Source: Branchiostoma floridae
Lineage: Eukaryota > Chordata > Leptocardii > Amphioxiformes > Branchiostomatidae
Direction of reading: 5' to 3'
Length of the DNA stretch: 62,000 bases
Assembly (NCBI RefSeq): GCF_000003815.2
Contig: NC_049997.1
Span: forward strand, 5,215,082 to 5,277,081
Below are positions 48,101 through 55,809 of the stretch, one piece after another; the stretch's first letter is position 1, and the number at the start of each line of letters is the position of its first letter. Position numbers and translations under genes: made by a program. Under the pieces are notes generated by a model that was not told the DNA's origin, made no database searches, and saw only the letters and a program-made list of their open reading frames with translations.

Positions 48101-51100
48101 ATCATAGTAATGTTATAAATGTAGCTTGAGATGTTTTGCACAATGACGTGTGATCAAAACGTGTAAGAAAAATGATTTTTTAACACTAGACAAATATTTA
48201 AAGTGAGCGAACTTTCCTATAATATTGCTAAAACGAATATTTCTATCGTCACTATATCGTTACTATATTGGATGTCGCAGTTTCGCGCGGTGTGATTGGC
48301 AAGAAAAGCCAAGTTGAGAAATTGTCCTTGGCGCGTGATGAAGGACTCCTATCACAAAACAGGTCAGCAGTAAATGCTACCAAAAATTGGTGCTGAAATA
48401 TGACGATCCGTTTAAAGAAAGATACCAAAAATTATACGGTTATCATAAGATAACGATTTAACAACTTGATCAAAAAGATCAATTACAAATGTTTACTTCG
48501 CTTTCTCTTTGGTGGATCTAGCCTACATGTGTAACATTGTCATTGATGGTCTAAAGGCTCAAAACGTGAATGTAAGTTGATCTGTGACGGTAGTCAACAT
48601 TATGTTACAATACACAACAGAGCCCACCAACCTTCCCTCAACCGAGACGGGAGTCGATACCGACTGTCAAGCACCATTGACCCTTTGCTGACGTCACACT
48701 TCCGCTCTGGATGTGTGACTTCTACTTTAGGTCATTTCAACTTGATAAGGATCAGAGGAATGATCGAAAGCTTGTTGGTAAACGCTTTATTTTGCGTACG
48801 GATATAAAGTTTTAAAAAGTTGTAAAATAATGCTCGAAACATAATTCTTTTGTTATCCGTTTTTGTCTCCCAGGTGCAGACTTTTTGAAAAATGACGGCA
48901 CCTACTCCCGATATTTCTTCAACGTCACCGCGGACGGTCGTTACGGGGTTTCCGTCAGGGTTGACAACTCCCAGGGGGATGCCAAGTATGTTATCATGAG
49001 CATAGCGAGAGGTAGGGGTGCACTGGTAGACTCAGGTAAAGATTGTCTCTTCAGAGTTACACATCAGTCATTGTTTTGGTTTTTGGACAGACGGCAACAA
49101 TCTCGGTTGAGCTAAGTCGGCCCAGGCACGCTCGATTCGTGTTCGAGTTCGGGCGTGTTTCCCCTTGTACAGCCGAATTCGAACCGTTCGATAATGTTCT
49201 ATTACGTAATTCCAACCGAACGCGCGTTCGAACCTGTGGTTATTTGCGACTATCGGTGGGTACTTGTACATATGGTACAGAAAATTCAGGTCCAGATCCA
49301 GTTCAGGTCCAGAGGATCAGGTCCAGGTCCAGGTCCAAACCTGAACCTGGACCTGATTCATTATGTGAAAACTTGTGAATGAACGATACTAAAAACAATT
49401 GCTACAAAGAAATCGGTTTTGTGTAGGATTCGACTCCCACTGGTGTTTTAAAAATCCTACAAGGCTAACTACATCTGTACAATTGACTGTAAAACTTGGT
49501 AAAAATGACTGTAGAGTCTACTCTGCTTCGCTCTTGCTTTTTGCCTAGACCGGTAACCCCGAAAACGTGTGAATGCCTGATCATATATTCTGTTCATTTT
49601 CCAATCCGTCCAACATCTGGTCACCGACTTTTTCAAGGTCCGTTTTTTCTGGACCGGTCCAATGAGAATAAAACGGATTTTTACCGGTACCCCGCCCTAT
49701 TTGCGACTATTCTATGTAAATACGCGCCATAAGAACCTTTCATTCTTGGTACGACTTTATTCCCAGCTGAAAATAAGAGTATTAATCTTTATAGTACTCA
49801 TGTTTTACTTATTATCCCTTTCTTATCAAAATTGTCAGAGGCTATTTTGTGTAATCTTTTGAAACCTTTAACTATGGTGTATTTTCAACCAAAATTCTAA
49901 AAAAATTGTCGTTTCGGGTGATATCGGCCGAAAAACAATGTTATCGTAATTTAAACAAAATAGCCTCGGGAAAAAAACGATAAGTATGAGGTAGTTTTTC
50001 ATCATTTAAAATAGCATGGTGGGAGTTTTGTTTCCACCTGGGAATATACCAATGAAATAAACACCACTTTTTAAAACCAAAATGTGTATTTCTAACCCAA
50101 AATCCTGCATGTAATAAAAATCACAAGTATTGAATGTGTTTCAGGTGGTACCAAAACTGTGTGAAGCTTCATCGTAGTGCGACCGAGCAATTAAAAGTTA
50201 CAACTAGAAAGGCCGACATTTGCTTGGGTGCAAATACAGCATATTTCAGCCATACCCATTCCCACGCAACATTGGACTGTTCCAAGTCACCCCTGCGCAA
50301 AAATGCAATATTTTAACTGTAAGTTATCCCCAAAAGAGAACTAATATTGTGAATTGATTCCAGGTCAAAACAGAGCTTGCCCAATATGCCCCGGGCCCAT
50401 ATGGAAGAATATAATCTTCCACAGGAGCGCCTATGCATAACTGATTGGTTTTTAGAATTGCGGCAGATCCTATTTTTCCGAGAGTGAAAAAAAACGCATC
50501 TTCCATTAAGATTTTCATCATGAAATTACATGACGCCATTCAACAATTTCCACTTCGATAACTAGGTCTAAATACCGTAATAATCTCCTTGTGATGTGGG
50601 TACATTTATCATTGCAGTGAACTTTTTTTTAAGCAAGTAGCTATAGGGCATACATTTTGATAATTGTCAAGCAGGTGCAGGTACTGTGTAGTAGGAGTGT
50701 TGTTGTTTTTTTTCAAGCTAAAAACTTCAATCTTCTTCTTGTTTTGTATGAGCCATTATAAACGGAGACGTCTCGAATTTTTACAAGAATTTTACCACTC
50801 TGTCGCTTCATTTCTTTTCTGAAAAATCCCAGGACCAACAAGTTAATTTGATTTGGCTTTATCTGTATAACGTTATTTCATTTTCCTTCGAATTCTTTGT
50901 TAAGTATATGCCCCTGCATACCACTGTTAAATTGTTTTACTTTGTATGCAATCCGCTGAGCCATCGGACGTAATCTTGTCTGAGTGTTATAATTTCCTGC
51001 TCGTAGCGTGCGAGACCTGGAGGATAGGTGTTTCTACCTTGTTCGTGGGTTTCTTTTCGGAGGTCAGTGGTGATACTCTGGTACTGAGAGTGTTTTATTG

Positions 51101-54100
51101 GGCTCAAACTCTGGCAGTTTAAAGTTACTTACAATTTTAATGTACAAAGTTTACGTCAAAAAAGAACAACAACAATACTAGAAGTACCTATATTTGTTCG
51201 GGAGAAATACATCCATTCTCGCCACTGTCAAACTTACGTATCAAAACTAAACGCAAACTGTCCAATTTTCCCTGTCCAAATCTGCCGAAAATGATTGATA
51301 GTGCCATGCGGAATGTTGGTAAAGTCATCGCCACTAACGTTCAATGCACGCGTACCGTCCGCTACCGCTCAAATGACCCTGTCTGAACTCCAAATCCTCG
51401 CAAACTACAATTTCAAACCGGGCACAGGGCACCATATGGCAACTGTAAGGCTGTAATGTGCATCTGTTTGTGTATATACGGGATTGCAAGGCCCCGCTTA
51501 TGAATATTAACTAGCATTCGCCTTTCTCGTCGCTGATTGGCTGGCGTCCATAAAGTAATTAACTCTCGCTCTCCCCAGACCGCTGGCACCTGGCACGTGT
51601 GGGCTCTGGGGTCACTGGAGTTCACGGGAGAAGACCGAAAGAAAACCAATTTCCCCTCAGAAAAGTGCAGAAATTAATCATTTGAAATTGGTTTATACCA
51701 AAAATTTTACTTGGATCATTTTACCAACTATCTAATGCCTATCTACACCAAATCTAAGGTCATTCCATTGTAATTCAAGGGAACAGGGGGCCACAATATA
51801 CAGTTTTGGTCAAAACATGACCTTTAAACTTCAATAAAATCATTTTAGAGGCAGATATGAATAAAATCAGAAAAACACACCTTGGTATTGACCCACTCTA
51901 CCTTTGTGCTAAATTTCAGGTCATTCGGTCACGGAACGACGGAGATGAATCGCTTTGAAGATTTGACAGGAGAAAGAAAGAAAGAAAGAAACATTACGAA
52001 TACAATATATTTCACCATACCATATATGGTATGGCTGAAATATAATCATGTTTAGAATACTACTTTACTACAAGCCTGTGCCGCCTCAAGCCAACCGAGA
52101 TGTGGCACTGCACTCAAGTAACTTATTTTAACAGTGCCCCAAACAAAGTACAGACAGAAGGTAAAGGTAGTATTTTACCTCCCCGACCGAAGTACCCATG
52201 GGTGAATTGAGGAAGGTCGAGTAAAGTGCCTTCCCCAAGGGCACAACGTCGGGGGCACGGCGGGGATCGCACTCAGGACCTCCAGATTCTGAGCCCAACA
52301 CTTTGTTCGTTACGCCACACACGACGACACAAAGGCCATTGCTCACTAGTTTGTCAAATATTGCAACAGTTTGCAAGTTAACTAATAAGTGTCCTGCTAG
52401 TTCCATCACTGGACCTGATGTTACATGTGGACGGCTTGCTTAGGCCAAGGAAAAAATAGTGTGTCTCCTAGCTTGACCTGACCGACGCTGACCGACGAGC
52501 AAAAACCTATTCCATTATTTTTTTTTGCAAGGGACATACATTTTCGATATGACATCCAAGTGATGAAATTCAGACATCCTGATAACATATGTGAGCCTTG
52601 AAGTCTTACTTTAAAAAGTTTGTACTTCTTTCTTCAGTTTATTAATAAATCAAACTTTGGCTTGAAAAATGTATTTCTGTATCATTAAAATATCATGCCG
52701 AAATACCACTTCCAGGTGCATTACAGTTTTTATCGCTGAAATGTATTTGTTGGATAACTTTGGCGGAACTCTAAAGAAAAAGAGAGAATCTCTACCTACT
52801 GATCAAATTTTTACACGATCGTAACCGAAAACACGACATTCTGTTTCCTTAGTTGCGGGGGGGTGCGGGGTGGGTGCTTTTGAGTTGGGGGCTTTTGAGG
52901 CCTCCGCTAAATTTCATCTCGCAAAACACCTGCACGACTTACGCCAGAGCCACCGAAGCTAGTAACTTTTCCTAAGATTTAATAATTTCATAGTATTCGC
53001 CCGAATTCATTATTTTTTGCGTTGCCATGGCAATGGGTTTCTGACAGGCATATTTAACAAATCTTGCCAATTTCGGTTTTAAATTCTAAAAGGTTACTAG
53101 ATCACACCTATCTTCATACTTAAATTAGATCTTAAGTAAATAAGTGTAACTTTCATAATTACGTCTTTGGTCAAAATCCAAGATAGCGTACCATATCATC
53201 AACAAAGATATAACCAGGTTTAGTTTAGTTCACCTGTACATGTATATCACCTGTATATCATCTTTTGAGTTACGGAGGGGGGCTCAAAAGACCCACAACG
53301 CCCCCACCCGAACCCCGTCCCAGGATGATCCAAAAAAGTCCTAACTGAATAGGGTAAACCTCTACATGTAAAAGCAGCACGATTTACCATTATATTATTG
53401 TTCTCATTATTTCTTATATAGACAACAACACGGAGTATGCAGACGAGAGCAACGTTCAGCGGCGAGAACAGTTGGAACAGTTGGAGCAGTTCCAAAGGAT
53501 TACAACAGGTGGCGTTTTTGAAGTGCAAGGGGTGCCCAGTGGAGGCGTCCCTTCACAAGACATACTGCCGCCGTCCCGGGTGAGAGACCTCAAGGTCGTG
53601 GAAGTTTCCTACGCCAAAGCAACCGTGACGTTGAGATGGACAGCGCCGGGTGACGACTTCGATCATGGAGGTCCAGGTGTGTTTATAAGGCCACAATATA
53701 GACGGCTTTAATCTCCTTGTAGCAAGTCTTTATACAAGCTTTTTTTTATCTTGACGGTCTTTACATGTTGTCATTTTTTGCTCTCGTATTAGATTGGCGT
53801 CGATATGGGATGTCATCAATAAAATTTGTTCTTATGTTTTCTCATTAAGTATATGAAAATAGCAGTTTTCTAGACCCAATCCGTACCAATTAAAATTGAT
53901 CGGTGGATTGTCGCATCAAGTCAGACAAATCAATCCAATGCTTTTATATCATCTATATCGTCCTCTTTTCCAGCCCAATATGTTGACATCCGGTACTCTC
54001 GCCATTTTGACGAACTTGCAGACGACTTTCAAGGCTCGGCTTCAGTCAACTCTTCGCAAGTGCTGCTGGGAAGCCTGACGTCAAAACCGGAATTTGGCAG

Positions 54101-54392
54101 CATGCAAACCGTCGTGATTCTCGTTCCAGACCGAGGCCCAAACGTCACGTTCGTCTTCACCGTACGCATGTGCGATGAGGTAGACAACTGCGGGGACCCT
54201 TCCAACATCGTGGCTGCAAATCTGGAGTATATCCCTGCTGATCCCACTAACGAATTCCCCTGGCACATCGTTCTCCCTGTGCTTATCACCATTGGTGTTT
54301 TTGGCGCCATATTCGTGATCTCTTGCATTGTTGGGAAGTGTAAAAATCGCACAAAATCTACCCAGCCTTCTGCTGATAACAACGTTGTCTAG
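23181..54392 (+). CDS. CLCA: CLCA family protein: calcium-activated chloride channel regulator/metalloprotease (13 exons)
   Basis: Exons: 23181-23357, 38525-38676, 39354-39499, 39959-40242, 41853-42098, 44271-44395, 44794-44891, 46195 (or 46211)-46482, 46895-47119, 47572-47845, 48874-49011, 53422-53676, 53974-54392. Using 46211 the frame is open for 936 residues, close to the usual 900-950 of CLCA proteins. Order: signal peptide (1-22), CLCA N domain with zinc motif HEWGH at about 164-168 and downstream WGVFDEY, VWA domain, beta-sandwich region, FN3-like domain (TAPGDDFDHGG), one membrane helix near the C-terminus and a short tail. Family knowledge: CLCAs are secreted or membrane-anchored, self-cleaving metalloproteases that modulate TMEM16A-type chloride currents through the VWA metal site. 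Here that site reads DMSAT and TAG instead of DxSxS and TDG, and exon 7 seems to lack two bases. Intron 1 is 15.2 kb and full of transposons. Confidence 0.93.
23658..23919. mobile_element. Foldback MITE inside an older repeat
   Basis: Arms of about 85 bp (from 'ttatcgattttcttccaa' at 23664 inward; right arm ends 'aaaatcgatagtaac') are reverse complements. The element interrupts the repeat shared with 2560-2870. 'taatagctttg' appears on both sides and may be the target duplication. Confidence 0.65.
24365..24433 (-). pseudogene. tRNA-Leu-like pseudogene or SINE head
   Basis: The minus strand has a good A box (TGGCCGAGTGGTCTAA) and a perfect T arm (GTGGG-TTCGAAC-CCCAC). The acceptor arms do not pair, the anticodon arm is malformed and the long variable arm expected for Leu is missing. 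Confidence 0.6.
24541..24602. repeat. Short tandem repeat (18 bp x 3)
   Basis: 'gtgttttaaagtcgcg' three times in a row, in CLCA intron 1. Confidence 0.7.
25167..26073. mobile_element. TTAA-flanked piggyBac-like MITE, full copy (907 bp)
   Basis: Flanked by TTAA (25163-25166; 26074-26077), with TIR CCCTATTCAGACCGGG. The interior has repeated 'gacgtcat' motifs and no open frame. The best-preserved member in the window. Confidence 0.85.
26212..26327 (-). pseudogene. Orphan exon-like segment, membrane-type
   Basis: Bounded by a CTGACAG acceptor and GTCAGT donor on the minus strand. It reads VFCIGAAISVSGSVMSLVFL then RTDPVSWAQDPDEE. The hydrophobic stretch followed by a charged tail looks like protein sequence, but no family was recognised and no partner exon is seen nearby. 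It sits in CLCA intron 1 on the opposite strand. Could be an exon of a nested gene or a transposon-carried fragment. Confidence 0.3.
26433..26600 (+). mobile_element. Fragment of a 'gcggccacc' DNA transposon/MITE end
   Basis: Starts CAGTCAAACCTGTTTTAGCG and repeats 'gcggccacc' blocks, a terminus widespread in invertebrate DNA transposons. The matching opposite terminus is absent. Confidence 0.5.
26700..26815. mobile_element. One-ended fragment of the TTAA MITE
   Basis: Only the right end is present (C-run, 'ccagggatga', 'ccggtctgaatagggttaa'), TTAA at 26816-26819. Confidence 0.7.
26850..27307 (+). repeat. Left inverted end with about 11 subterminal repeats
   Basis: Units of 'gcgcgagcagtgcacacgct' plus 'ggtgtaagcagt' type, 31-32 bp. 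The outermost and innermost parts (to 'tatacttagaccacc') match the right end in reverse complement. Confidence 0.88.
28271..29136 (+). pseudogene. Decayed THAP-like/DDE_Tnp_4 transposase
   Basis: Remains of the transposase of the 9.4-kb element. It opens at 28271 with MRLCAVVGCGNGTYQ, like the C-x4-C start of a THAP zinc finger, but the frame ends early. The catalytic part is recognisable: NTWVRFLSVTLQPLIVWPSR, IIDCTEIFIKRP (first D), then after a lost base LLVGITPNGHISFLS, YGGRASD, MADRGF (second D), and finally VANLRIRVERANNRLKDF (E). Breaks: a single-base loss near 28703, an in-frame TAG at about 28927 and loss of the frame between the THAP-like start and the DDE part. Family knowledge: PF13359-type transposases cut DNA with a DDE triad. 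This copy cannot make a full protein. Confidence 0.8.
29140..30170. other. Transposon interior without recognised gene
   Basis: The 78-codon frame at 29464-29700 has one hydrophobic segment but no family match. A GC-rich patch with 'ggcgccgcacggcgcggcgc' lies at 29917-29940. Confidence 0.4.
30180..30365 (+). pseudogene. Reverse transcriptase relic (CR1/Jockey-type)
   Basis: Two pieces of the RT core can be read: SQSGYRPKHSTTTKLVNAM and, in another frame, LFLDLKKAFDTVPHEIIL. These are the QSGFR and D.KKAFD motifs. Stops and frame shifts separate them. The rest of the element is missing. Confidence 0.7.
30884..31154. repeat. (CT)n-rich pyrimidine microsatellite, 270 bp
   Basis: Almost pure pyrimidine on the plus strand. 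All long frames here encode Ser/Leu/Pro or Arg/Glu low complexity and are not genes. Confidence 0.95.
31240..31883 (-). mobile_element. Penelope-like element fragment with inverted terminal repeats and hammerhead-like cores
   Basis: The arms 31240-31395 and 31727-31883 are reverse complements of about 155 bp. The centre, read on the minus strand, gives HLKDALNKCGYRQWSF and, after a stop, ASIPYIQGVSEKLRRIL, NFKPHSTLRQKLVHPK: the conserved region after the RT of Penelope-like elements (IPY-x-G-x-S...RRI and TLR..LVHPK). Each arm has CTGAAGA (CTAAAGA in the left), a hairpin and GAAACG. PLE terminal repeats are known to carry hammerhead motifs. The element is inactive. Confidence 0.78.
32271..35463 (-). 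mobile_element. L1/Tx1-like LINE, 5'-truncated, 14-bp target duplication
   Basis: Flanked by TACATTTTCATCTT at 32257-32270 and 35464-35477. Minus-strand coding: linker domain (35432-35079), RT (35070-33850: NWRPITLLN, QTGFVQGRNI, FIADFQKAFD, GVRQGCPLSPYLF, QYADD) and C-terminal part (33841-32465) with the CEYCNEDEETVFHLFFHC zinc-like motif. The endonuclease domain is lost. Two frame breaks, near 35075 and 33846, separate otherwise long open frames, so the insertion is fairly young. A poly-A end is seen as the T-run at 32271-32278. It is nested in the 9.4-kb transposon. Confidence 0.92.
35735..36259 (-). repeat. Right inverted end with about 13 subterminal repeats
   Basis: Reverse complement of the left end, with units 'tgcactgctcgcgcactgct' plus 'tacaccagcgtg'. 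Open frames over it (ARAL/HCS-rich) are repeat artefacts. Confidence 0.88.
36392..37656. mobile_element. TTAA-ended TIR element (1.27 kb) carrying LINE sequence
   Basis: TTAA followed by AGCTATACTACGTAA at 36392-36410 is mirrored at 37638-37656. TTAA at both ends suggests a piggyBac-type target. Interior left part noncoding; right part is a LINE 3' end. Confidence 0.65.
36812..37637 (-). pseudogene. LINE ORF2 C-terminus (Jockey/CR1-like)
   Basis: The minus-strand frame 37634-37008 (208 codons) contains FVNSITKLRIGTHCLEKGRH, IPTDQRLCPSCQDD and KDEYHFVMTYPAYNEERQML, the usual LINE tail with CxxC...H motif. The RT is missing. The 3' end has AATAAA and a short (CTAT)n tail at 36812-36832. It begins exactly at the inner edge of the TIR at 37637. 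Confidence 0.75.
37735..37953. mobile_element. Short copy of the TTAA MITE family
   Basis: Starts CCCTATCCAGACAGGCC and ends CGGTCTGAATAGGG. About 220 bp; flanking TTAA is eroded. Confidence 0.6.
38165..38440 (-). mobile_element. tRNA-derived SINE
   Basis: Minus strand: A-box-like TGGCGACACCGGCAGCG, anticodon-like TTGTAATC, T arm CCGGGTTCGATCCCGGG and then a body with 'tttgccctcgggcatgaact'. The tRNA lacks a variable loop, as in SINE heads. CLCA intron 1, near exon 2. Confidence 0.6.
38525..38676 (+). CDS. CLCA: CLCA exon 2
   Basis: Reads EVFTEASEELYSATKNRAFF, KEIKILIPKTW and ends ERANI plus two bases. Matches the CLCA block 'A...LY.AT..R..F....ILIP.TW'. Acceptor CTTGGCTAG, donor GTAGAC; the frame is not the longest open one, which is why it is easily missed. 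Confidence 0.9.
39354..39499 (+). CDS. CLCA: CLCA exon 3
   Basis: Encodes RVDLSNPRVRPDTPYVSTKD, GCGYPGDFMHLTPDYL and VLNWGPY, the CLCA segment 'GCG..G..IH.TP.FL' before the zinc motif. Phase 2 in, phase 1 out, donor GTAAGT. Confidence 0.92.
39959..40242 (+). CDS. CLCA: CLCA exon 4: HEWGH metalloprotease motif
   Basis: Starts inside a Ser codon, then KTILHEWGHLRWGVFDEY. The two His and the later Glu/Asp are the CLCA zinc ligands; the general base E is present, so protease activity is plausible. Further cysteines at CSAKIPG, CRMNHSS, CHFNV and MCYQY fit the conserved Cys pattern. Donor GTGAGT. Confidence 0.95.
40285..40610 (+). mobile_element. SINE-like sequence after exon 4
   Basis: B-box-like GGTTCGAATCC at 40321 is followed by 'gatcttgcgctcttaggat', similar in layout to the SINE at 52128-52330. 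The A box is weak. Confidence 0.4.
40855..41793. mobile_element. TTAA piggyBac-like MITE, full copy (939 bp)
   Basis: TTAA at 40851-40854, CCCTATATCCAGACCAGGC start and AATAGGG end; the right TTAA is mutated to TTTA. Interior collinear, in inverse order, with the 25.2-kb copy. Confidence 0.8.
41853..42098 (+). CDS. CLCA: CLCA exon 5: end of N domain and first VWA motif
   Basis: Begins VTDFCHSDPD, contains HNAMCQHQSTWDVMNKHRDF and FIMLQESEPRRVLVLDMSAT. The last part is the MIDAS motif, DxSxT here instead of DxSxS. Phase 0 both ends; donor GTAACT lies 14 bp from a MITE insertion. Confidence 0.93.
42113..43166. mobile_element. TA-flanked TIR element with a TTAA MITE nested in its left arm
   Basis: Terminal inverted repeats start AGCCTTCTCACACTAG and are flanked by TA (42111-42112; 43167-43168). 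The right arm is continuous for about 60 bp (43108-43166), while its left partner is split into 42113-42145 and 42970-42997. The sequence between is a TTAA MITE copy (TTAA at 42147-42150), 3' end eroded. Confidence 0.75.
43450..44220. repeat. Intron repeats with 'ggaagaa.gttta.cattgta' motif
   Basis: 'gtacaatgctaaactttct' (43467) is inverted at 43634, and a related form occurs at 44184. The AT-rich block between has no recognised gene; the 129-codon minus frame at 43608-43997 shows no family features. Confidence 0.4.
44271..44395 (+). CDS. CLCA: CLCA exon 6: VWA core
   Basis: Encodes GEPIRRLSQVATRFIRYTVP and FGTSLGIAIFSSDAIL, the helix and central strand of the VWA domain (compare '..GSWVGMVTFDS'). 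Acceptor TTATTGCAG; donor GTATAA, phase 2. Confidence 0.9.
44571..44704 (+). mobile_element. Short Penelope-like insertion (134 bp) with hammerhead-like core and 12-bp target duplication
   Basis: Flanked by GTTATAACTTCT at 44559-44570 and 44705-44716. CTGAAGA (44627-44633), hairpin GGTGAC/GTCACC (44635-44651) and GAAAC (44652-44656). No coding sequence. The duplication shows it inserted as this short unit or was truncated on insertion. Confidence 0.65.
44794..44891 (+). CDS. CLCA: CLCA exon 7: VWA, with two apparent 1-bp losses
   Basis: The entering frame reads VNSTAVRDSLIATIP as expected. The conserved SGGT is then found in a second frame (44828-44840 region) and GCGLLKGIE in a third, up to the donor. 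Two missing single bases (near 44826 and 44842) explain this. The unshifted frame also stays open to the donor, giving PPVAHAWVWSPQRNR. Sequencing error or true mutation cannot be told apart here. Confidence 0.75.
45117..45142. repeat. (GT)n microsatellite
   Basis: Thirteen uninterrupted GT units in CLCA intron 7. Confidence 0.95.
45903..45920 (+). other. Primer-binding site of an LTR retrotransposon remnant
   Basis: TGGTGTCAGAAGTGGGAT is complementary to the 3' end of eukaryotic tRNA-Leu (…CCCACTTCTGACA plus CCA). An LTR should end just upstream at 45902; its start was not located. No gag or pol frame follows within the intron. Confidence 0.5.
46195..46482 (+). CDS. CLCA: CLCA exon 8: VWA C-terminal half
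   Basis: Contains HPQGGRILLVTAGQEDGDP, IRDVMPDLRRKKVIVDTIAY and GGDSFFSGIHDSAAL, matching 'IVLLTDGED...I.TVALG...LS..TGG'. The MIDAS Asp (TDG) is Ala here. Two acceptors are possible: 46195 gives ALEAVGHPQGG and the family-like length, but needs the corrected exon 7; 46211 keeps the uncorrected frame. Ends in phase 0. Confidence 0.88.
46655..46773 (+). mobile_element. tRNA-derived SINE, cut by a gap
   Basis: TGGCGTAACTGGTAGAGTG (A box) and CCTGAGTTCGATACTC (B box). Same family as the minus-strand copy at 52128-52330 ('gtgtggcgtaac', 'ggtcctgagt'). Its 3' part lies in the N gap. Confidence 0.7.
46774..46873. other. Assembly gap (100 N)
   Basis: Gap in CLCA intron 8, between the SINE and exon 9; size nominal. 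Confidence 1.
46895..47119 (+). CDS. CLCA: CLCA exon 9
   Basis: Reads LLSEDKTVSGKQTYTTRVYV, DSSVGENTFFFVSWLNGRRP and DVTSESITIEIQGTAT. Matches the CLCA stretch 'V.VDSTVG.DT.F...W....P...L..P'. Phase 0 both sides; acceptor CTCACAG. Confidence 0.92.
47572..47845 (+). CDS. CLCA: CLCA exon 10: beta-sandwich region
   Basis: Starts PGKWSFSVTNSDSDDQDITI and contains VYANI-like LRIFATIEKGFSPIIGAVVK and VEEVTLMDNGAG. Matches 'G.W.Y.L......LT.TVTS' and 'G.SPI..A.V...' of the family. Donor GTAATT, phase 1. Confidence 0.92.
48640..48800. repeat. Interspersed repeat shared with 18478-18645
   Basis: Same ordered blocks as the 18.5-kb copy; ends about 70 bp before exon 11. Confidence 0.5.
48874..49011 (+). 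CDS. CLCA: CLCA exon 11
   Basis: GADFLKNDGTYSRYFFNVTA then DGRYGVSVRVDNSQGDAKYV, the family motif 'DNGAGAD..K.DGVYSRYF'. Phase 1 in and out; acceptor CTCCCAG. Confidence 0.93.
49287..49350. repeat. 'ggtcca' hexamer array with inverted end
   Basis: 'caggtccaggtcc...' followed by 'gaacctggacctga', a short hairpin-forming minisatellite. Confidence 0.65.
50237..52042. mobile_element. Inverted-repeat element E, copy 1 (1.8 kb)
   Basis: Begins ATATTTCAGCCATACCC and ends GGTATGGCTGAAATAT. Flanks and ends match copy 2 at 60303-61957: upstream 'gaaaggccgacatttgcttg', and near the right end 'gaagatttgacaggagaaag' with (gaaa)n. No open frame of note. Non-autonomous; class unknown. Confidence 0.65.
52128..52330 (-). 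mobile_element. tRNA-derived SINE
   Basis: Minus strand: GTGTGGCGTAAC, 'ggtcctgagtgcgatcccc', then the body 'gtgcccttggggaaggcact' and 'acccatgggtacttcggtcg'. The most complete SINE copy in the window; related heads at 46655 and bodies at 12.3 and 16.3 kb. Confidence 0.72.
52850..53357. mobile_element. Eroded copy of the TTAA MITE family
   Basis: 'cttacgccagagccaccga' and right end 'aactgaatagggtaaac'. The left terminus is diverged. It lies 65 bp before CLCA exon 12. Confidence 0.6.
53422..53676 (+). CDS. CLCA: CLCA exon 12: linker and FN3-like domain start
   Basis: A Gln/Glu-rich start (QRREQLEQLEQFQR) precedes GGVFEVQGVPSGGVPSQDIL, PPSRVRDLKVV and LRWTAPGDDFDHGG. The last motif is the strongest family mark (LTWTAPGDDYDHG). 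Compared with vertebrate CLCAs the stretch before it is short, so a small exon may be unseen or absent. Confidence 0.93.
53974..54392 (+). CDS. CLCA: CLCA exon 13: FN3-like end, membrane helix and stop
   Basis: YVDIRYSRHFDELADDFQGS, FVFTVRMCDEVDNCGDPSNI, then IVLPVLITIGVFGAIFVISC as a membrane helix and a basic tail KCKNRTKST before TAG. Suggests a type I anchored form. Confidence 0.94.
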
Positions 54393-55300
54393 TTTCAGAA
54401 GTTTTTTTTTGCATTGAAAAATTACATCTTACCCACGGTCCCTATGCGTCGTCCTGGCTCCTTTATTACATGCTTGAAAAAAGCATGTACTGTTTCTGGT
54501 AGGGATCTTTGTGATTCCGGACCGATATCTCTAGAACCTCTGGATGGATTGCGATTTCCTTTGCTATGGGGATAAAGTGTGTGACCTATTGTGCTATTAA
54601 GTAGATTAGAAGTTTGCTGTTGTTTTGTGGTTCGTTTTTTAAAAAATATTTACACCCCTTTTCCTAATATGGAGTGATCTGGCCTCATTCCCTCTGTCTC
54701 AACCTCCTTGGGGACAGCTAGCAGCTGTAACATGTGTTTTGAGTTTTCAGTAGCATGGGAGTGTGTGGAAGGGTGTTTCCAGTGCTATATCTCCAGAACA
54801 GAACGTGTGATTTACCTCCATGAAAAATGGAGGTATAGTTTTTGGTGTGTCTGTGTATGTGTCTGTTTGTGTTTCCACATATTTGTGGTCAGCATAACTT
54901 TAGAACCTGTTGATGGATTGTAATGATATTTGGTATTTGGGTAGGTGTTTGGAAGACGAAGGTCAAAGTCAATTTTGGATCCCCTGGTGTGTGACCTTGG
55001 TACTGCAACAGAACTTGGATTTTTGTATCTTTTGACATGGATATGCTATGGTCTTGATTTTTGGTGGCACATAGCTTGTGGTGTAAGGAAGAAGTGTTGT
55101 ATGTTTGGGCCCTCTAGCAGCTTGCTCTAGAACTGCTGGGGCATTCTGGTCAAAATCTTCCAAGGAGCAAAAAAGAGCAACTGTGACCATCGCTGTCACC
55201 TCTGTATGGTGTGAACCATTATATACACATTGATATACAATGTATGTGCCAGGTGCAGGTGTAACAATAGGAAATAAAAATGAAATGGTGAGGACACCAG
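54393..55300 (+). other. CLCA: CLCA 3' flank/UTR with repeat sequence; possible polyA signal
   Basis: No coding sequence. AATAAA at 55273-55278 is the clearest polyadenylation signal but 880 bp downstream. 54810-55220 carries an interspersed 'tccatgaaaaatggaggta' repeat with 'agaacct.tggatgga' motifs that also occur at 54530, so the true transcript end is uncertain. Confidence 0.3.
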
Positions 55301-55809
55301 AAAGGTGTAGTTTTGGATCTCACTGTTTACCATAGGTAGATATATAACTTAAGAACAATGATGGAATAATTTTGCCAAACGTCAAACCATATCAACCCCC
55401 ACAACAAACCATACGCACCATCACAAAACAAAATATTTCAAGCAGGTTTGAGTTTTCAGACTCTTGTTAATACGGATTCGATAATTGTTGGGTCGGCCAT
55501 CTTGAATGACACTGCCCAAACATTGAAACACCCAACAAATCACAATCCGAATTGTACATTTATGATGTCTGTGTTATATCACCATGAATGCGAATGCCTA
55601 CTTTCATGTTAAAGGGGGTGTGTTAATGTGTTTTTGTTCCTCTATTTACTTTTTCTTTAATTTTGAAAATAGTGTGGTACAATCCATTCTACTGGTCGCC
55701 TGTTGGAGCTGATTATATAATGGAAATCTCTATATAGCTATTGACACGACAAAAGTACAGCGACTTTTGTGAGGTCTACATGTATTACAACTACATACAG
55801 TACAATTAA